64,000 nucleotides of DNA from Oceanicaulis sp. (GCA_040112665.1 CP157796.1:1552813-1616812), one strand, 5' to 3'; counted from the first letter of the stretch, positions 50,783 through 59,855 are shown. Numbers and translations: made by a program. Notes: a model not told the origin generated them from the letters alone.

Positions 50783-52147
50783 ATGACCGCCCTGTTCGCC
50801 AGCCCCGGTTCGAAAGCCCGCACCGCGCGCATCGTCGCCGCCGCCGATCTCGACGCGGCGCTGGACGCCCTGCCTGATGCGGCCGCCGCGCACGCCCGTT
50901 CGAGCGGGTTCGAGGCCGGGCCGAGCCAGGTGGTGATCCTGCCCGGCGGCGCAGGCGTGGACGCGCTCATCGGCGCAGGTCCCGCGCTCAGCGCCTTCGA
51001 TATCGCCGGCGCGGCCATGGCGCTGCCCGAAGGCGACTGGGCGCTCGAAGCGATCCCGTTCGACCCCACCGAGACCGCGATCGCGTTCGCGCTCGGCGGC
51101 TATCAGTTCACCCGCTACAAGGCCGCCCGCCGCGCGCCCGCCCGGCTGGTCGCACCCGAAGGCTGCGAGGCCGCCGAGGCCGAGCGGGTCGCCGCAGGTG
51201 CGATGTTGACGCGCGATCTCGTCAACACCCCGGCCGGCGACATGCTGCCGAGCCATCTTGAAAAGGCCGCACGCGGGCTCGCCGAAGCGCATGGCGCGAC
51301 CGTGTCGGTCGTCGTCGGCGACGATCTTCTGAAACAGAACTACCCGATGATCCATGCGGTCGGTCGGGCGAGCGCGGACGCGCCGCGGCTGATCGAGTTC
51401 GAATGGGGCGATCCTTCCCATCCGCGCCTGGCGCTGGTGGGCAAGGGGGTGTGCTTTGATTCCGGCGGTCTCGACATCAAGCCGCCCGAGGGCATGCTGC
51501 TGATGAAGAAGGACATGGGCGGCGCGGCGAACGTGCTGGGCCTGGCCTCGATCATCATGGACGCGAAGCTTCCCGTGCGGCTTCACGTACTGATCCCGGC
51601 GGTGGAGAACGCGATCTCGGCCAACGCCTTCCGCCCCGGCGACATTCTGAACAGCCGCAAGGGGCTGACCGTCGAGGTGGGCAACACCGACGCCGAGGGC
51701 CGGCTGGTGCTCGCCGACGCGATCACAAAGGCGATCGAAAGCGATCCCGAGCTTCTGATCGACATGGCCACGCTGACCGGGGCGGCGCGGGTCGCACTCG
51801 GCCCCGAACTCGCACCGGTCTACACCGAGGACGAGGCCTTCGCCCGAAAACTTAGAGAGGCCGGCGCGGCGTGCGACGATCCGATCTGGCCGATGCCGCT
51901 CTGGAACGGCTACGACGCGTGGCTGGAAAGCGAGATCGCCGACCTCAGCTCGACCGGCAAAGGCAAGTTCGCCGGCTCCATCACCGCCGCGCTCTTCCTG
52001 CGGCGTTTTGCGGGCGATGCGAAGGCGTGGGCGCATTTCGACATTTTCGCCTGGAACCCGTCCGCGCGTCCGGGCCGGCCGGCCGGTGGCGAGATGCTCG
52101 GCTCGCGCGCGCTCTGGCGCGTGCTGAAGGCGAAGTTCGGCGGCTGA
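50783..52147 (+). CDS. M17-family leucyl aminopeptidase
   Basis: Cytosolic di-metal aminopeptidase of 454 aa. The metal and active-site motifs are visible: GKGVCFDSGGLDIKP (Lys and Asp ligands), KKDMGGAANVLGLA, the M17 signature NTDAEGRLVLADA, and MATLTGAARVALG. The N-terminal domain is shorter and divergent from E. coli PepA, as in many alphaproteobacterial members of the family. ATG 50783 is used; upstream frame extension overlaps the divergent TPR gene. The NlpC/P60 gene follows after 1 nt. Confidence 0.93.
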   Translation: MTALFASPGSKARTARIVAAADLDAALDALPDAAAAHARSSGFEAGPSQVVILPGGAGVDALIGAGPALSAFDIAGAAMALPEGDWALEAIPFDPTETAIAFALGGYQFTRYKAARRAPARLVAPEGCEAAEAERVAAGAMLTRDLVNTPAGDMLPSHLEKAARGLAEAHGATVSVVVGDDLLKQNYPMIHAVGRASADAPRLIEFEWGDPSHPRLALVGKGVCFDSGGLDIKPPEGMLLMKKDMGGAANVLGLASIIMDAKLPVRLHVLIPAVENAISANAFRPGDILNSRKGLTVEVGNTDAEGRLVLADAITKAIESDPELLIDMATLTGAARVALGPELAPVYTEDEAFARKLREAGAACDDPIWPMPLWNGYDAWLESEIADLSSTGKGKFAGSITAALFLRRFAGDAKAWAHFDIFAWNPSARPGRPAGGEMLGSRALWRVLKAKFGG

Positions 52148-52148
52148 G

Positions 52149-52940
52149 ATGGCGACGGTCTACCAGGTCACCTCCGGCATCGCGCCGATCCGCAGGACGC
52201 CTCAGCCCGACGGGCCGCAGGACACCCAGCTTCTGGCCGGGGAGACGTTCACCGTCGAACGCGAGGAGAACGGCTTCGGCTACGGGACCAGCGGGCTCGA
52301 CGGCTATCAGGGCTGGGTGGACATGGAGGCGCTGAGCGCGCCGGCTCTGATCCCGACCCATCAGGTCAAGGCGCTTCGGACCTATGTCTTCTCCGAGCCC
52401 GACATCAAGAGCGCGCCGGTCTGCCTGATCTCGCTGAACGCGAAGATCGTCGGCGCGCGGCGCTCGGGCCGGTTCGTCGAGGCCCAGCGCATGGGCTGGG
52501 TGATCGAAGCGCATCTGCGGCCGGTGGGCGAAGACCACGAGGCCGACTGGGTCGCGGTCGCCGAACGGTTCCTGAACGCGCCCTATTTCTGGGGCGGCAA
52601 GGAGAGCCTCGGGCTCGATTGCTCGGGCCTGATCCAGACCGCGATGGAGGCGGCCGGCCGCCTGATCCCGCGCGATTCCGGCCCGCAGGAGGCCTGGGCG
52701 AAGGAACGCTGGACGCCGGTCGAGATCCGCGAGGATTTCTCCGGCCTGCAGCGCGGCGATCTGGTGTTCTGGCCCGGCCATGTGGGCGTCATGACCGACG
52801 CCGAGACGCTGCTGCACGCCAACGGCCATCACATGATGACCGTCGCAGAACCGCTCGCGCGTGCGGCCAAGCGCATCGCGCACCAATACGCGCCGATGAG
52901 CGGAATCTATCGCGATCCTGGGCGCGGTGGACACGGCTGA
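52149..52940 (+). CDS. NlpC/P60 family cysteine hydrolase with SH3-like domains
   Basis: Protein of 263 aa. Two SH3b-like segments (about 5-60 and 75-130) precede the NlpC/P60 domain: FLNAPYFWGGKESLGLDCSG with nucleophile Cys158, then RGDLVFWPGHVGVMTD with His, and HANGHHMMTV. Such enzymes cleave peptidoglycan peptides (gamma-D-Glu to diaminopimelate). No signal peptide is visible, so it may act on recycled muropeptides in the cytosol, in line with the adjacent M17 aminopeptidase. Confidence 0.92.
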   Translation: MATVYQVTSGIAPIRRTPQPDGPQDTQLLAGETFTVEREENGFGYGTSGLDGYQGWVDMEALSAPALIPTHQVKALRTYVFSEPDIKSAPVCLISLNAKIVGARRSGRFVEAQRMGWVIEAHLRPVGEDHEADWVAVAERFLNAPYFWGGKESLGLDCSGLIQTAMEAAGRLIPRDSGPQEAWAKERWTPVEIREDFSGLQRGDLVFWPGHVGVMTDAETLLHANGHHMMTVAEPLARAAKRIAHQYAPMSGIYRDPGRGGHG

Positions 52941-53046
52941 CCGGACGGGGCGACTGCTAAATTCTCTCCGGACCCGGAACGTTTTCTTGCGTTCGCGCGT
53001 CTTATGTGACAGATTTGTAAAGTCCCTCGCAGAAAGGGGTTCTGTC

Positions 53047-53262
53047 ATGCCTCGCTTGTTTGTGCCTGTCCTGCTCATCGCCGCCTGGCTCGGTTTCGCG
53101 TTCGCCGCGCCGCGCCTGTTCGACGGCGAAACCACCGTCCTGCTCATGCTCGCCGGCATGGCCGCCACGGTGATCGTGCTCGCGGTGAGCGGCCACGTCT
53201 CCCGCCCCGACCCGCTCTCGCTCAGCCTGACCGGCCGCCGGCCCTTCCGCGAGACGCGTTAG
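53047..53262 (+). CDS. Small two-helix membrane protein
   Basis: Protein of 71 aa with two hydrophobic helices (about 4-20 and 29-50) and a basic C-terminus (SLTGRRPFRETR). No family recognised. AGAAAGGGG precedes the ATG. The only gene between the NlpC/P60 gene and the bidirectional terminator. Confidence 0.55.
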   Translation: MPRLFVPVLLIAAWLGFAFAAPRLFDGETTVLLMLAGMAATVIVLAVSGHVSRPDPLSLSLTGRRPFRETR

Positions 53263-53292
53263 GGGGGGGTGAAGCCGTCACATCGCGCAAAG

Positions 53293-53330
53293 AAAAACCC
53301 CGGCCGGGCGACCCGGCCGGGGTTTGCTTT
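53293..53330. terminator. Bidirectional terminator between the small membrane-protein gene and nrdB
   Basis: Stem CCCCGGCCGGG (53298-53308) / CCCGGCCGGGG (53312-53322), loop CGA, flanked by AAAAA on the left and TTTGCTTTT on the right. It can serve the rightward small gene and the leftward nrdB gene. Confidence 0.92.
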
Positions 53331-53347
53331 TCAGGTGCGGCTTCGAG

Positions 53348-54391
53348 CTACTCCGCCTGAAGCTGACCGGTCAGGGCGCGGTTGGAGAGCACCTTGTCGA
53401 AGTTCGACCAGACGCCTTCATCGCCGTGCCATGCGCCTTTGGTCGCGCCCTTGGAGTACTCGGTGGCGCGCGCTTCGAAGAAGTTCGCGTGCTCGACCCC
53501 GTTCAGGATCTCGGTCAGCCACGGGATCGGGTGGTCCTTCACCCCGTAGATCGTCGGAAGCTTGAGCTGCTTCATGCGCCAGTCGGCGATGTAGCGAATG
53601 TACGCCTTGATGTCCTCGGGCGTCATGCCTTCCACTTCGCCGGCCTCGAAAGCCAGGTCGATGAACTTGTCCTCGAGCTTCACCACCGTCTTGCAGCAGT
53701 CCGCGATCGTGTCCTTGACGTCCTGGGTGAGGGCGCCGGTCTCCTCGGCGAAGGTGTGGAACATCTTCATCATGCCCTCGCAGTGCAGCGACTCGTCGCG
53801 CACCGACCAGGACACGATCTGGCCCATCCCCTTCATCTTGTTGAAGCGCGGGAAGTTCATCAGCATCGCGAAGCTGGCGAACAGCTGCAGGCCCTCGGTG
53901 AAGCCGCCGAACACCGCCATGGAGGTGAGGATGTCCTTCTCGCTCTCCACGCCGAACTGGCCGAGATAATCGTGCTTGGCCGCCATCTCCTGGTACTCCA
54001 TGAAGGCGGAGAATTCGGAGTCCGGCATGCCGATGGTTTCCAGCAGCAGGGCGTAGGCGGCGATATGCACCGTCTCCATGTTGGAGAAGGAGGCGAGCAT
54101 CATGCGCACTTCAACCGGCTTGAAGAGCGGCATGTAGTTTTCCATGTAGTTCGCGCCGACCTCGACGTCGGACTGCGTGAAGAAGCGGAAGATCTGCGTA
54201 AGCAGATTGCGCTCCTTCTCGGTGAGCTTGGTCGCCCAGTCCTTGCAGTCCTCGCCCAGCGGCACCTCTTCCGGCAGCCAGTGGACCTGCTGCTGGGTTT
54301 TCCAGAAATCGTACGCCCACGGATAGCGGAACGGCTTGTAGGAGAAGCTCGGGGTCAGCAGGCCGGGGCGGTCGGACGCGATCTGGGTCAT
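53348..54391 (-). CDS. nrdB: Ribonucleotide reductase class Ia, small subunit
   Basis: Di-iron/tyrosyl-radical subunit of 347 aa. Conserved ligands and radical site lie in TQSDVEVGANYMENY, FSNMETVHIAAYALLLE (Glu, His and the Tyr that matches E. coli Tyr122) and VRDESLHCEGMMKMF. No N-terminal ATP-cone is present. A strong NrdR-type box sits 64 nt upstream. It is separated from nrdA by an unrelated gene, whereas most operons keep the two together. Confidence 0.95.
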   Translation of the reverse strand: MTQIASDRPGLLTPSFSYKPFRYPWAYDFWKTQQQVHWLPEEVPLGEDCKDWATKLTEKERNLLTQIFRFFTQSDVEVGANYMENYMPLFKPVEVRMMLASFSNMETVHIAAYALLLETIGMPDSEFSAFMEYQEMAAKHDYLGQFGVESEKDILTSMAVFGGFTEGLQLFASFAMLMNFPRFNKMKGMGQIVSWSVRDESLHCEGMMKMFHTFAEETGALTQDVKDTIADCCKTVVKLEDKFIDLAFEAGEVEGMTPEDIKAYIRYIADWRMKQLKLPTIYGVKDHPIPWLTEILNGVEHANFFEARATEYSKGATKGAWHGDEGVWSNFDKVLSNRALTGQLQAE

Positions 54392-54454
54392 GGTGACGCT
54401 CTTGCTGGGTTGCGGCGGGTTTCCGCGATGGGTTGCGGTCTACAAGGCAGTGAT

Positions 54455-54470
54455 ACACTACATCTTGTGT
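54455..54470. promoter_or_regulatory. NrdR-type box upstream of nrdB
   Basis: ACACTACATCTTGTGT matches the NrdR-box pattern (ACAC-WATAT/ACATC-TTGTGT type). NrdR represses ribonucleotide reductase genes when dATP is high. Usually two boxes about 31 bp apart are found; a second, weak one (CCGCGATGGGTTGCGG at 54423) may exist. Confidence 0.8.
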
Positions 54471-54581
54471 CGCCGCGATTCAGTTTCCAGCTGATTAACG
54501 CCTTTTCCACGGCCGATCGCAACGCCGGTTTGCGCTGTTTGATGTGAAGAACCCGCGGCGTTTTTCGTCGGAGGCTGAAAC

Positions 54582-54606
54582 GGAAAAGCGCGGCCGAAGC
54601 CGCGCT
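54582..54606 (-). terminator. Intrinsic terminator of the gene at 54661
   Basis: On the minus strand AGCGCGGC (54606-54599) / GCCGCGCT (54594-54587) with a 4-nt TTCG loop is followed by TTTTCC. It lies 55 nt after the stop codon of the exported-protein gene, which reads leftward. Confidence 0.85.
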
Positions 54607-54660
54607 GATCCGGACCTTTGAGCGGTCTCCCCTACCGGCGCGCCGGCGCCGGAGCTCGTC

Positions 54661-55608
54661 CTAGCGCCGCCAGGTCAGCGAGAACGCCGCGAAGTTCTCG
54701 GTCGTGTCCCAGCTCTGCGAAGGCATGGAGTACTCGGTCTCCCGCATGACGTAGGCGAAGCTCACGTCCGCCGGGCCCATGCGCATGGCCACGCCGGCCT
54801 GCGCGTCGCCGACGAGCGCATAGGGCTCCATCGCAAACGCGTCGCGCATGTCCAGCCCCTGTCCGGGGTCGTACATCACGGCCTGACGGTCCGCGCCGGC
54901 GAAGAACCACCAGGCGGGGCGGTCGAAATCATTGTCGAGATACTGGCCGAGCCGCACGGTCGCGCCGGCTTCGGCTGCCGTCGCGCCGTCGTCGCCGACA
55001 GACAGTCCGGCGCGCGGGGCGAGGCCGAAATCAAGGCCGTCCGAGCCGGTGGTGTCGAACGAGCTTTCATAGCGCACCGCCATGCGGCTCGCGCGGTCTT
55101 CCACGCCGAAGGCGCGGCCCGCGCTCTCGGCGAATTCCGGATCGAAGCTCAGCTGCGCCAGGCCGGGCCTGTCGGCGTCGGCGAAAGCGACCGACAACCG
55201 GCCCGAACTCCCGAGAGAGGCGATGGTCGCGCCCGGCGCATCGAAGGCGGACAGGCTGTTGCGGCTGACCGGTTCGGCGCGCGCGTTCAGGACGGAGCCT
55301 GCAAAATCGGCCGCGGCCGGACGGGTCAGCGTGAAGCGTTGCCCTGCCGTGTCGGCAGGCGCGAATCGCAGGCCTGACACGTCCGCGCTGCGGCCGAAGG
55401 CGGCGCCGGGCTGACGCGGCAGAGCCTGCATCTCTTCGTAGAACGGCGCGAGCGTCATGGTGCGCGCGTCGACCTCAGCGGCAGGGGGCTGCTGAAGCGC
55501 GCTCGCAGGCGCGGCGGCGGCGAAAACCGCGCCGGCGCAGAGCGCGAACGCAGACGCGGCCTGTGCGGCGCGCGTCATGTCCAGGGAAGGGGAGGCGGTC
55601 TTGTTCAT
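54661..55608 (-). CDS. Exported protein of unknown function, possible LpxR-like barrel
   Basis: Protein of 315 aa with a Sec signal peptide (hydrophobic run ALCAGAVFAAAAPASA) and a beta-rich body. The C-terminal part (FFAGADRQAVMYDP, FAMEPYALVGDAQAGVAMRMG, FAYVMRETEYSMPSQSWD, then FAAFSLTWRR at the end) alternates hydrophobic residues like an outer-membrane strand set and loosely recalls the C-terminal end of LpxR-type lipid A deacylases. Catalytic Asn/Thr/His/Ser of LpxR could not be placed, so the family is uncertain. It stands between nrdB and nrdA on the same strand, with its own terminator. Confidence 0.6.
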   Translation of the reverse strand: MNKTASPSLDMTRAAQAASAFALCAGAVFAAAAPASALQQPPAAEVDARTMTLAPFYEEMQALPRQPGAAFGRSADVSGLRFAPADTAGQRFTLTRPAAADFAGSVLNARAEPVSRNSLSAFDAPGATIASLGSSGRLSVAFADADRPGLAQLSFDPEFAESAGRAFGVEDRASRMAVRYESSFDTTGSDGLDFGLAPRAGLSVGDDGATAAEAGATVRLGQYLDNDFDRPAWWFFAGADRQAVMYDPGQGLDMRDAFAMEPYALVGDAQAGVAMRMGPADVSFAYVMRETEYSMPSQSWDTTENFAAFSLTWRR

Positions 55609-55909
55609 GATGCCGTCTCGCCGGGTCCTCGCGGACCAGAGGGCGATCTCCTGTCTCGACCTTGTCTATACCATAATCCCGACCGCTGCAGAGCCTGCTT
55701 TCCGCAGTTTTTAGTTAACAACTCCCTACTTACGGGCCGGGGGCTTGACAGGAAAACGGGAGGCCTTCTGGCCGGTTCCGGATGAACGGGGCGTGAAAGC
55801 CCGGCGCTGCGGCGGCGCGCCGCATGGGGGCAGGCGATCCGGGGGCTGCAATGAAAACGCCCCGGCCGCAGCGGCCGGGGCGTTCGCATCACCATAAGCG
55901 CTGGGCAGC
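55609..55909. other. Intergenic region between nrdA and the exported-protein gene
   Basis: 301 nt. It contains the nrdA terminator (55852-55884) and, nearer 55608, an AT-richer stretch (AGTTTTTTAGTTAACAACT-like, 55705-55730; TATACCATAATCC at about 55667-55680) that may include the promoter of the leftward gene. No further gene is seen. Confidence 0.4.
55852..55884 (-). terminator. Intrinsic terminator of nrdA
   Basis: Perfect 13-bp stem AACGCCCCGGCCG (55856-55868) / CGGCCGGGGCGTT (55872-55884), loop CAG. On the minus strand the stem is followed by TTTTCATT. It starts 26 nt after the nrdA stop. Confidence 0.9.
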
Positions 55910-57790
55910 CTACTGGCAGGCGAGGCACTCGTCGTAATCGGTGGGCGCGGCCTGCTCCATGCTGCGCTCCATTTCCGATTTCTCGCCCGAGCCGGCGTAG
56001 GCGGCGCGCTGCACGGATTTGGACCGGCAGTAGTAGAGCGATTTCACGCCCTTCTCCCAGGCCGTCCAGTGCAGCATGTGCAGGTCCCATTTGTTGACGT
56101 CGCCGGGCAGGAAGATGTTCAGCGACTGGGACTGGCAGATATAAGGCGTGCGGTCGGCGGCGTGTTCGATCACCCAGCGCTGATCGAGTTCGAACGCGGT
56201 CTTGAACACGTCCTTCTCGTCCTGGGTCAGGCAGTCGAGATGCTGCACCGAGCCCTCGTGTTCGAGGATCGAGGCCCAGACCGCCGGCGTGTTCTGCCCC
56301 TTCGCCTCGAGGATTTCCTCAAGATAGGGGTTCTTCACCGTGAACGAGCCCGACAGGGTCTTGTGGGTGTACACGTTCGCCGGGATCGGCTCGATGCCCG
56401 CGCTGGTGCCCCCGCAGATGATCGAGATCGACGCGGTCGGCGCGATCGCGAGCTTGTGGGAGAAACGCGCCTTCACCCCGTGCTCCGCCGCGTCAGGGCA
56501 GGCGCCCCGCTCTTCGGCGAGCTTGACCGAGGCTTTGTCGGCTTCCTGGCGGATGTGCTGGAACATGCGCTTGTTCCAGGACTGCGCCATCGCGCTTTCG
56601 AACGGCACGTTCATCTTCTGAAGGAAGGAGTGGAAGCCCATCAGGCCCAGACCCACCGAACGCTCGCGGAAGGCGGAGTACTTGGCGCGCTCCATCTCGT
56701 CGGGCGCGCGGTCGATGAAGTCCTGCAGCACGTTGTCGAGGAAGCGGAACAGGTCCTCGATGAAGGTCTCGTCGTCCTTCCACTCGAGATACTTCTCCGC
56801 GTTCAGGGACGACAGGCAGCACACCGCGGTCCGGTCCACGCCCAGATGATCGACGCCGGTGGGCAGCATGATCTCCGAGCACAGATTGGACTGGCGCACC
56901 TTCAGCCCCAGCTTGCGCTGGTGGGCGGGCAGGTTGTTGTTCACCGTGTCGGAGAAGATGATGTAGGGCTCGCCGGTCTGAAGCCGCAGCTCAAGGATCT
57001 TCTGCCACAGCTTGCGCGCGTTCACGGTCTTCACGACCTCGCCCGATTTCGGCGAGCGCAGTTCAAACTCGCGATCCTCGCGCACCGCCTCCATGAAGGC
57101 GTCGGTGATGTTGATGCCGTGGTGCAGGTTCAGGCTCTTGCGGTTGAAGTCGCCCGAGGGTTTGCGGATCTCGAGGAATTCCTCGATTTCCGGGTGATGG
57201 ACGTCCAGATACGCCGCCGCCGAGCCGCGCCGCAGCGAGCCCTGCGAAATCGCGAGCGTCAGAGAGTCCATCACGCGGATGAAGGGAATGATGCCCGAGG
57301 TCTGGCCGTTCTGACCGACCTTCTCGCCGATCGAGCGCACGCCGCCCCAATAGGTGCCGATACCGCCGCCGTTGGAGGCCAGCCACACGTTCTCCGTCCA
57401 GGTGCCCACGATGTCGTCGAGCGAATCGGCGACCGAATTGAGGAAGCACGAGATCGGCAGGCCGCGCTCCGCGCCGCCGTTCGACAGAACGGGCGTGGCC
57501 GGCATGAACCAGAGCTGGGACATGTAGTCGTACAGGCGCTGGGCGTGCGCGATGTCGTCGGCGTAGGCCGTCGAGACGCGCGCGAACATGTCCTGATAGG
57601 ACTCGCCGGGCAGCAGGTAGCGGTCGACCAGCGTCTTCTTGCCGAACTCGGTCAGAAGCGCGTCCCGGGAGGGATCGGTCTTGACCTTCTCGACAAGGCG
57701 CAGCTTGACCGCCTTGGGCTTGCCCCGCGGGCTCTCTGCGGCCCGCGTCGCGGCGCCGCTCGTCGATTGGGCGTGATCGAATGGCGTCAT
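55910..57790 (-). CDS. nrdA: Ribonucleotide reductase, large subunit, without ATP-cone
   Basis: Catalytic subunit of 626 aa reducing ribonucleoside diphosphates. Active-site features: PISCFLNSVAD (redox Cys), SNLCSEIMLP (thiyl Cys, with Asn and Glu), AVCCLSSLN, and the C-terminal CxxC of ECLACQ that delivers electrons. At 626 aa it is about 130 residues shorter than E. coli NrdA because the N-terminal ATP-cone that senses dATP is missing; only a Pro/Ala-rich stretch precedes RYLLPGESY. ATG 57790 has GGACGAG upstream; an in-frame ATG at 57817 would add nine residues. Two NrdR-type boxes lie 75-120 nt upstream. Confidence 0.93.
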   Translation of the reverse strand: MTPFDHAQSTSGAATRAAESPRGKPKAVKLRLVEKVKTDPSRDALLTEFGKKTLVDRYLLPGESYQDMFARVSTAYADDIAHAQRLYDYMSQLWFMPATPVLSNGGAERGLPISCFLNSVADSLDDIVGTWTENVWLASNGGGIGTYWGGVRSIGEKVGQNGQTSGIIPFIRVMDSLTLAISQGSLRRGSAAAYLDVHHPEIEEFLEIRKPSGDFNRKSLNLHHGINITDAFMEAVREDREFELRSPKSGEVVKTVNARKLWQKILELRLQTGEPYIIFSDTVNNNLPAHQRKLGLKVRQSNLCSEIMLPTGVDHLGVDRTAVCCLSSLNAEKYLEWKDDETFIEDLFRFLDNVLQDFIDRAPDEMERAKYSAFRERSVGLGLMGFHSFLQKMNVPFESAMAQSWNKRMFQHIRQEADKASVKLAEERGACPDAAEHGVKARFSHKLAIAPTASISIICGGTSAGIEPIPANVYTHKTLSGSFTVKNPYLEEILEAKGQNTPAVWASILEHEGSVQHLDCLTQDEKDVFKTAFELDQRWVIEHAADRTPYICQSQSLNIFLPGDVNKWDLHMLHWTAWEKGVKSLYYCRSKSVQRAAYAGSGEKSEMERSMEQAAPTDYDECLACQ

Positions 57791-57863
57791 CTCGTCCGTC
57801 CTTCCAGCTGCGCGCAATTCGCCTGTGCGGCGGAAGCCCCAAACCCCGCGCGCGGCTTGAGAA

Positions 57864-57910
57864 AACCTAGTTGTGGTGCGAGTTCCGTCCAGGAACGCAA
57901 CATATAGTGC
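57864..57910. promoter_or_regulatory. Tandem NrdR-type boxes upstream of nrdA
   Basis: ACGCAACATATAGTGC (57895-57910) agrees with the reverse complement of the nrdB box at 12 of 16 positions. AACCTAGTTGTGGTGC (57864-57879) agrees at 10 of 16. Their offset is 31 bp, the spacing known for paired NrdR sites. Both lie 75-120 nt before the nrdA start. Confidence 0.6.
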
Positions 57911-58089
57911 TCGGCGCTCTGAGGGCCGTCAACGGGTCGAACCCGCCGAACAGCGATTTTTTGGTAAACGAGTCCTTACCCGAAGACCGTCCGCGCCCGG
58001 AGTCGTTAAGGAGTCCGAGCAAACCGTAAAACCGGCTTTTGCTGTGGATAGTTCGCGCCGCTTTCAGCCGCGCCGCACCGCTGCGCTTT

Positions 58090-59754
58090 TTACGCTTTGC
58101 GCACGCTCAGACCGGCATGGCGGACGAGGCCCGCATAAGCCGCCGGCAGCGTGATCTCCGCCGTTCCGGCCGTTCGGTCCCCTGCGAGGCGTTCGGCGTC
58201 CGCGAGCGCGGCGTCGAGGTCCGGCGCTGTGTCGGAAAGGCGCGCTTGAGCGCCGTCGGCCCGCGTCCAGGCGCCCGAGCGCGGATCGAAACGGTAGTCG
58301 GCGGCGAATCGAACGCCGAAGCGGGCGATCTGCGAAATGGCGGCGATGACGTAGTCGCGCTCGGCCGCGCTCATCGACCAGTGAAAGCTCACCCGCACCC
58401 AGCCCGGCCGCAAACCGGCGTAGCCGTCATGCACGGCTGCGCGATGGGCCTGAGTGGCGCTGTCGTCCAGGCCCAGAAGCGCGTGACCATAGGGCCCCGC
58501 GCAGGAACAGCCCGCCCGCGCCTGGATCCCGTAAAGATCGTTGAGCAGCCGCGCGACGAATCGCGGGTGCAGCGGGTCGCCGCCCTCGGGCCGGATGTTG
58601 AAGCTGAACAGCGCGATGCGCCGGCCGGCGTCTTTCGGACCGTAGATCTCCACGCCCCGATTGCCGGACAGCGCCTCCAGCGCGGCCTGAAGATGGCCGT
58701 GCTCGATCGCTTCGATCGCGTCCCAGCCGATCTCCTCGAGCAGGGTCAGGGATTCGGCTGCGCGCAGGGTCTGCATCAGCCCCGGCGTGCCCGCCCGCTC
58801 GCGCGCCTCGATGTCGGCGATGAAATCGTGATCGCACGGGGTGACGTAGCGCACTGTTCCGCCGCCTGCGACCGTGGGCGCGAGCGCGGCGTCATAGAGC
58901 GACTTTCTGAAGACGAGCAGGCCGCAGGCGCCCGGCCCGCCGACCATCTTGTGCGGGCTGAGGCTGACCGCGTCGGGCGCGGCGTCCGGATCGGCCGGGC
59001 TCATGTCGATGGGCAGGTAGGGCGCGCTGGCCGCGCAATCGAGCGCGAGGATCGCGCCGTGGCGGTGCAGCAGCCGGGCGAGAGCGGCGACGTCGGTCTT
59101 CACCCCGGTGACGTTCGAGGCGGCGGAAAACGCGCCGATCTTGCGCCGGCCCGAAAAGCGCGGATCGCAGAGCTTCGCTTGCAGGTCGCTCAGATCGATC
59201 CCGCCGTCGGCGTCGAGGCCGATCGTGACGACCTCGGCGAGGCTCTCGCGCCAGCCCAGCTCGTTGGAATGGTGCTCGTAAGGGCCCACGAACACGACCG
59301 GCGCAGCCTCCTTGAGCGCAGCCTCGAAGGCCTCGCCCAGCTGCTCGCGCAGGAGGCGGCGCGTCGCCGGGGGCAGGGCGAGGCCGAGGATCTCCTGAAG
59401 CTTGGCGATCGCGGCGGTCGCACCCGACCCGCAGCTGATCAGCGCATGGTCCGCGCCCGCGCCCAGCGATTGCTTGATGCGCGCACAGGCCTCGTGCAGC
59501 GCGGCGGTCGCGGCATGGCCGGTGGCGCTGTCCTCGTTATGAGGGTTGGCGTAAAGCGCGGCGATCTGATTGACCCGCGCGTCGATCAGCGCGCTCGGCC
59601 GGCCCGACGCGCCGTAATCGGCGTAGACCAGCGGTTTGGTCCCGTAACCGGCCTCCACGCCCGCGCCGTGGCCGTAAAGCGAGCCGCGCACCGCGTCGAT
59701 CTTCGCGGTGAGCATGGACGCTTGAGCGTAGGGGGAGGTGCGATCGTCGAGCAT
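58090..59754 (-). CDS. Class V aminotransferase, cysteine-desulfurase-like
   Basis: PLP fold-type I enzyme of 554 aa, about 140 residues longer than SufS/CsdA. Features: VYADYGASGRPSALID (substrate end), YANPHNEDSATG, SCGSGATAAIAKL, YEHHSNELGWRE, LDCAASAPYLPID and VSLSPHKMVGGPGACG with the Schiff-base Lys at about residue 268. The C-terminal domain has ARAGCSCAGPYGHALLG with candidate catalytic cysteines, and an extra tail of about 90 residues. Role could be sulfur transfer or an amino-acid lyase; the substrate is unknown. It is divergent from an Lrp/AsnC regulator, a common sign of amino-acid-responsive control. Confidence 0.82.
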   Translation of the reverse strand: MLDDRTSPYAQASMLTAKIDAVRGSLYGHGAGVEAGYGTKPLVYADYGASGRPSALIDARVNQIAALYANPHNEDSATGHAATAALHEACARIKQSLGAGADHALISCGSGATAAIAKLQEILGLALPPATRRLLREQLGEAFEAALKEAAPVVFVGPYEHHSNELGWRESLAEVVTIGLDADGGIDLSDLQAKLCDPRFSGRRKIGAFSAASNVTGVKTDVAALARLLHRHGAILALDCAASAPYLPIDMSPADPDAAPDAVSLSPHKMVGGPGACGLLVFRKSLYDAALAPTVAGGGTVRYVTPCDHDFIADIEARERAGTPGLMQTLRAAESLTLLEEIGWDAIEAIEHGHLQAALEALSGNRGVEIYGPKDAGRRIALFSFNIRPEGGDPLHPRFVARLLNDLYGIQARAGCSCAGPYGHALLGLDDSATQAHRAAVHDGYAGLRPGWVRVSFHWSMSAAERDYVIAAISQIARFGVRFAADYRFDPRSGAWTRADGAQARLSDTAPDLDAALADAERLAGDRTAGTAEITLPAAYAGLVRHAGLSVRKA

Positions 59755-59765
59755 GAGAGGAGAAT

Positions 59766-59833
59766 GCCACGCATGCAGTGGCGATTGCCGCCAAAATGCG
59801 TGTAGGTTCGCCAGGAAGCGTGGTGAAAATCAC
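59766..59833. promoter_or_regulatory. Inverted repeats in the aminotransferase/Lrp divergent region
   Basis: Two palindromes lie in the 101-nt gap: GCCAC-GCATGCA-GTGGC (59766-59782) and GTGA-AAA-TCAC (59823-59833), the latter with an AT-rich centre as in Lrp-type sites. Both are positioned to control the two divergent genes; binding by the adjacent Lrp-family protein is inferred. Confidence 0.45.
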
Positions 59834-59855
59834 TACGAAGCTCAGGAGGTGCGGC

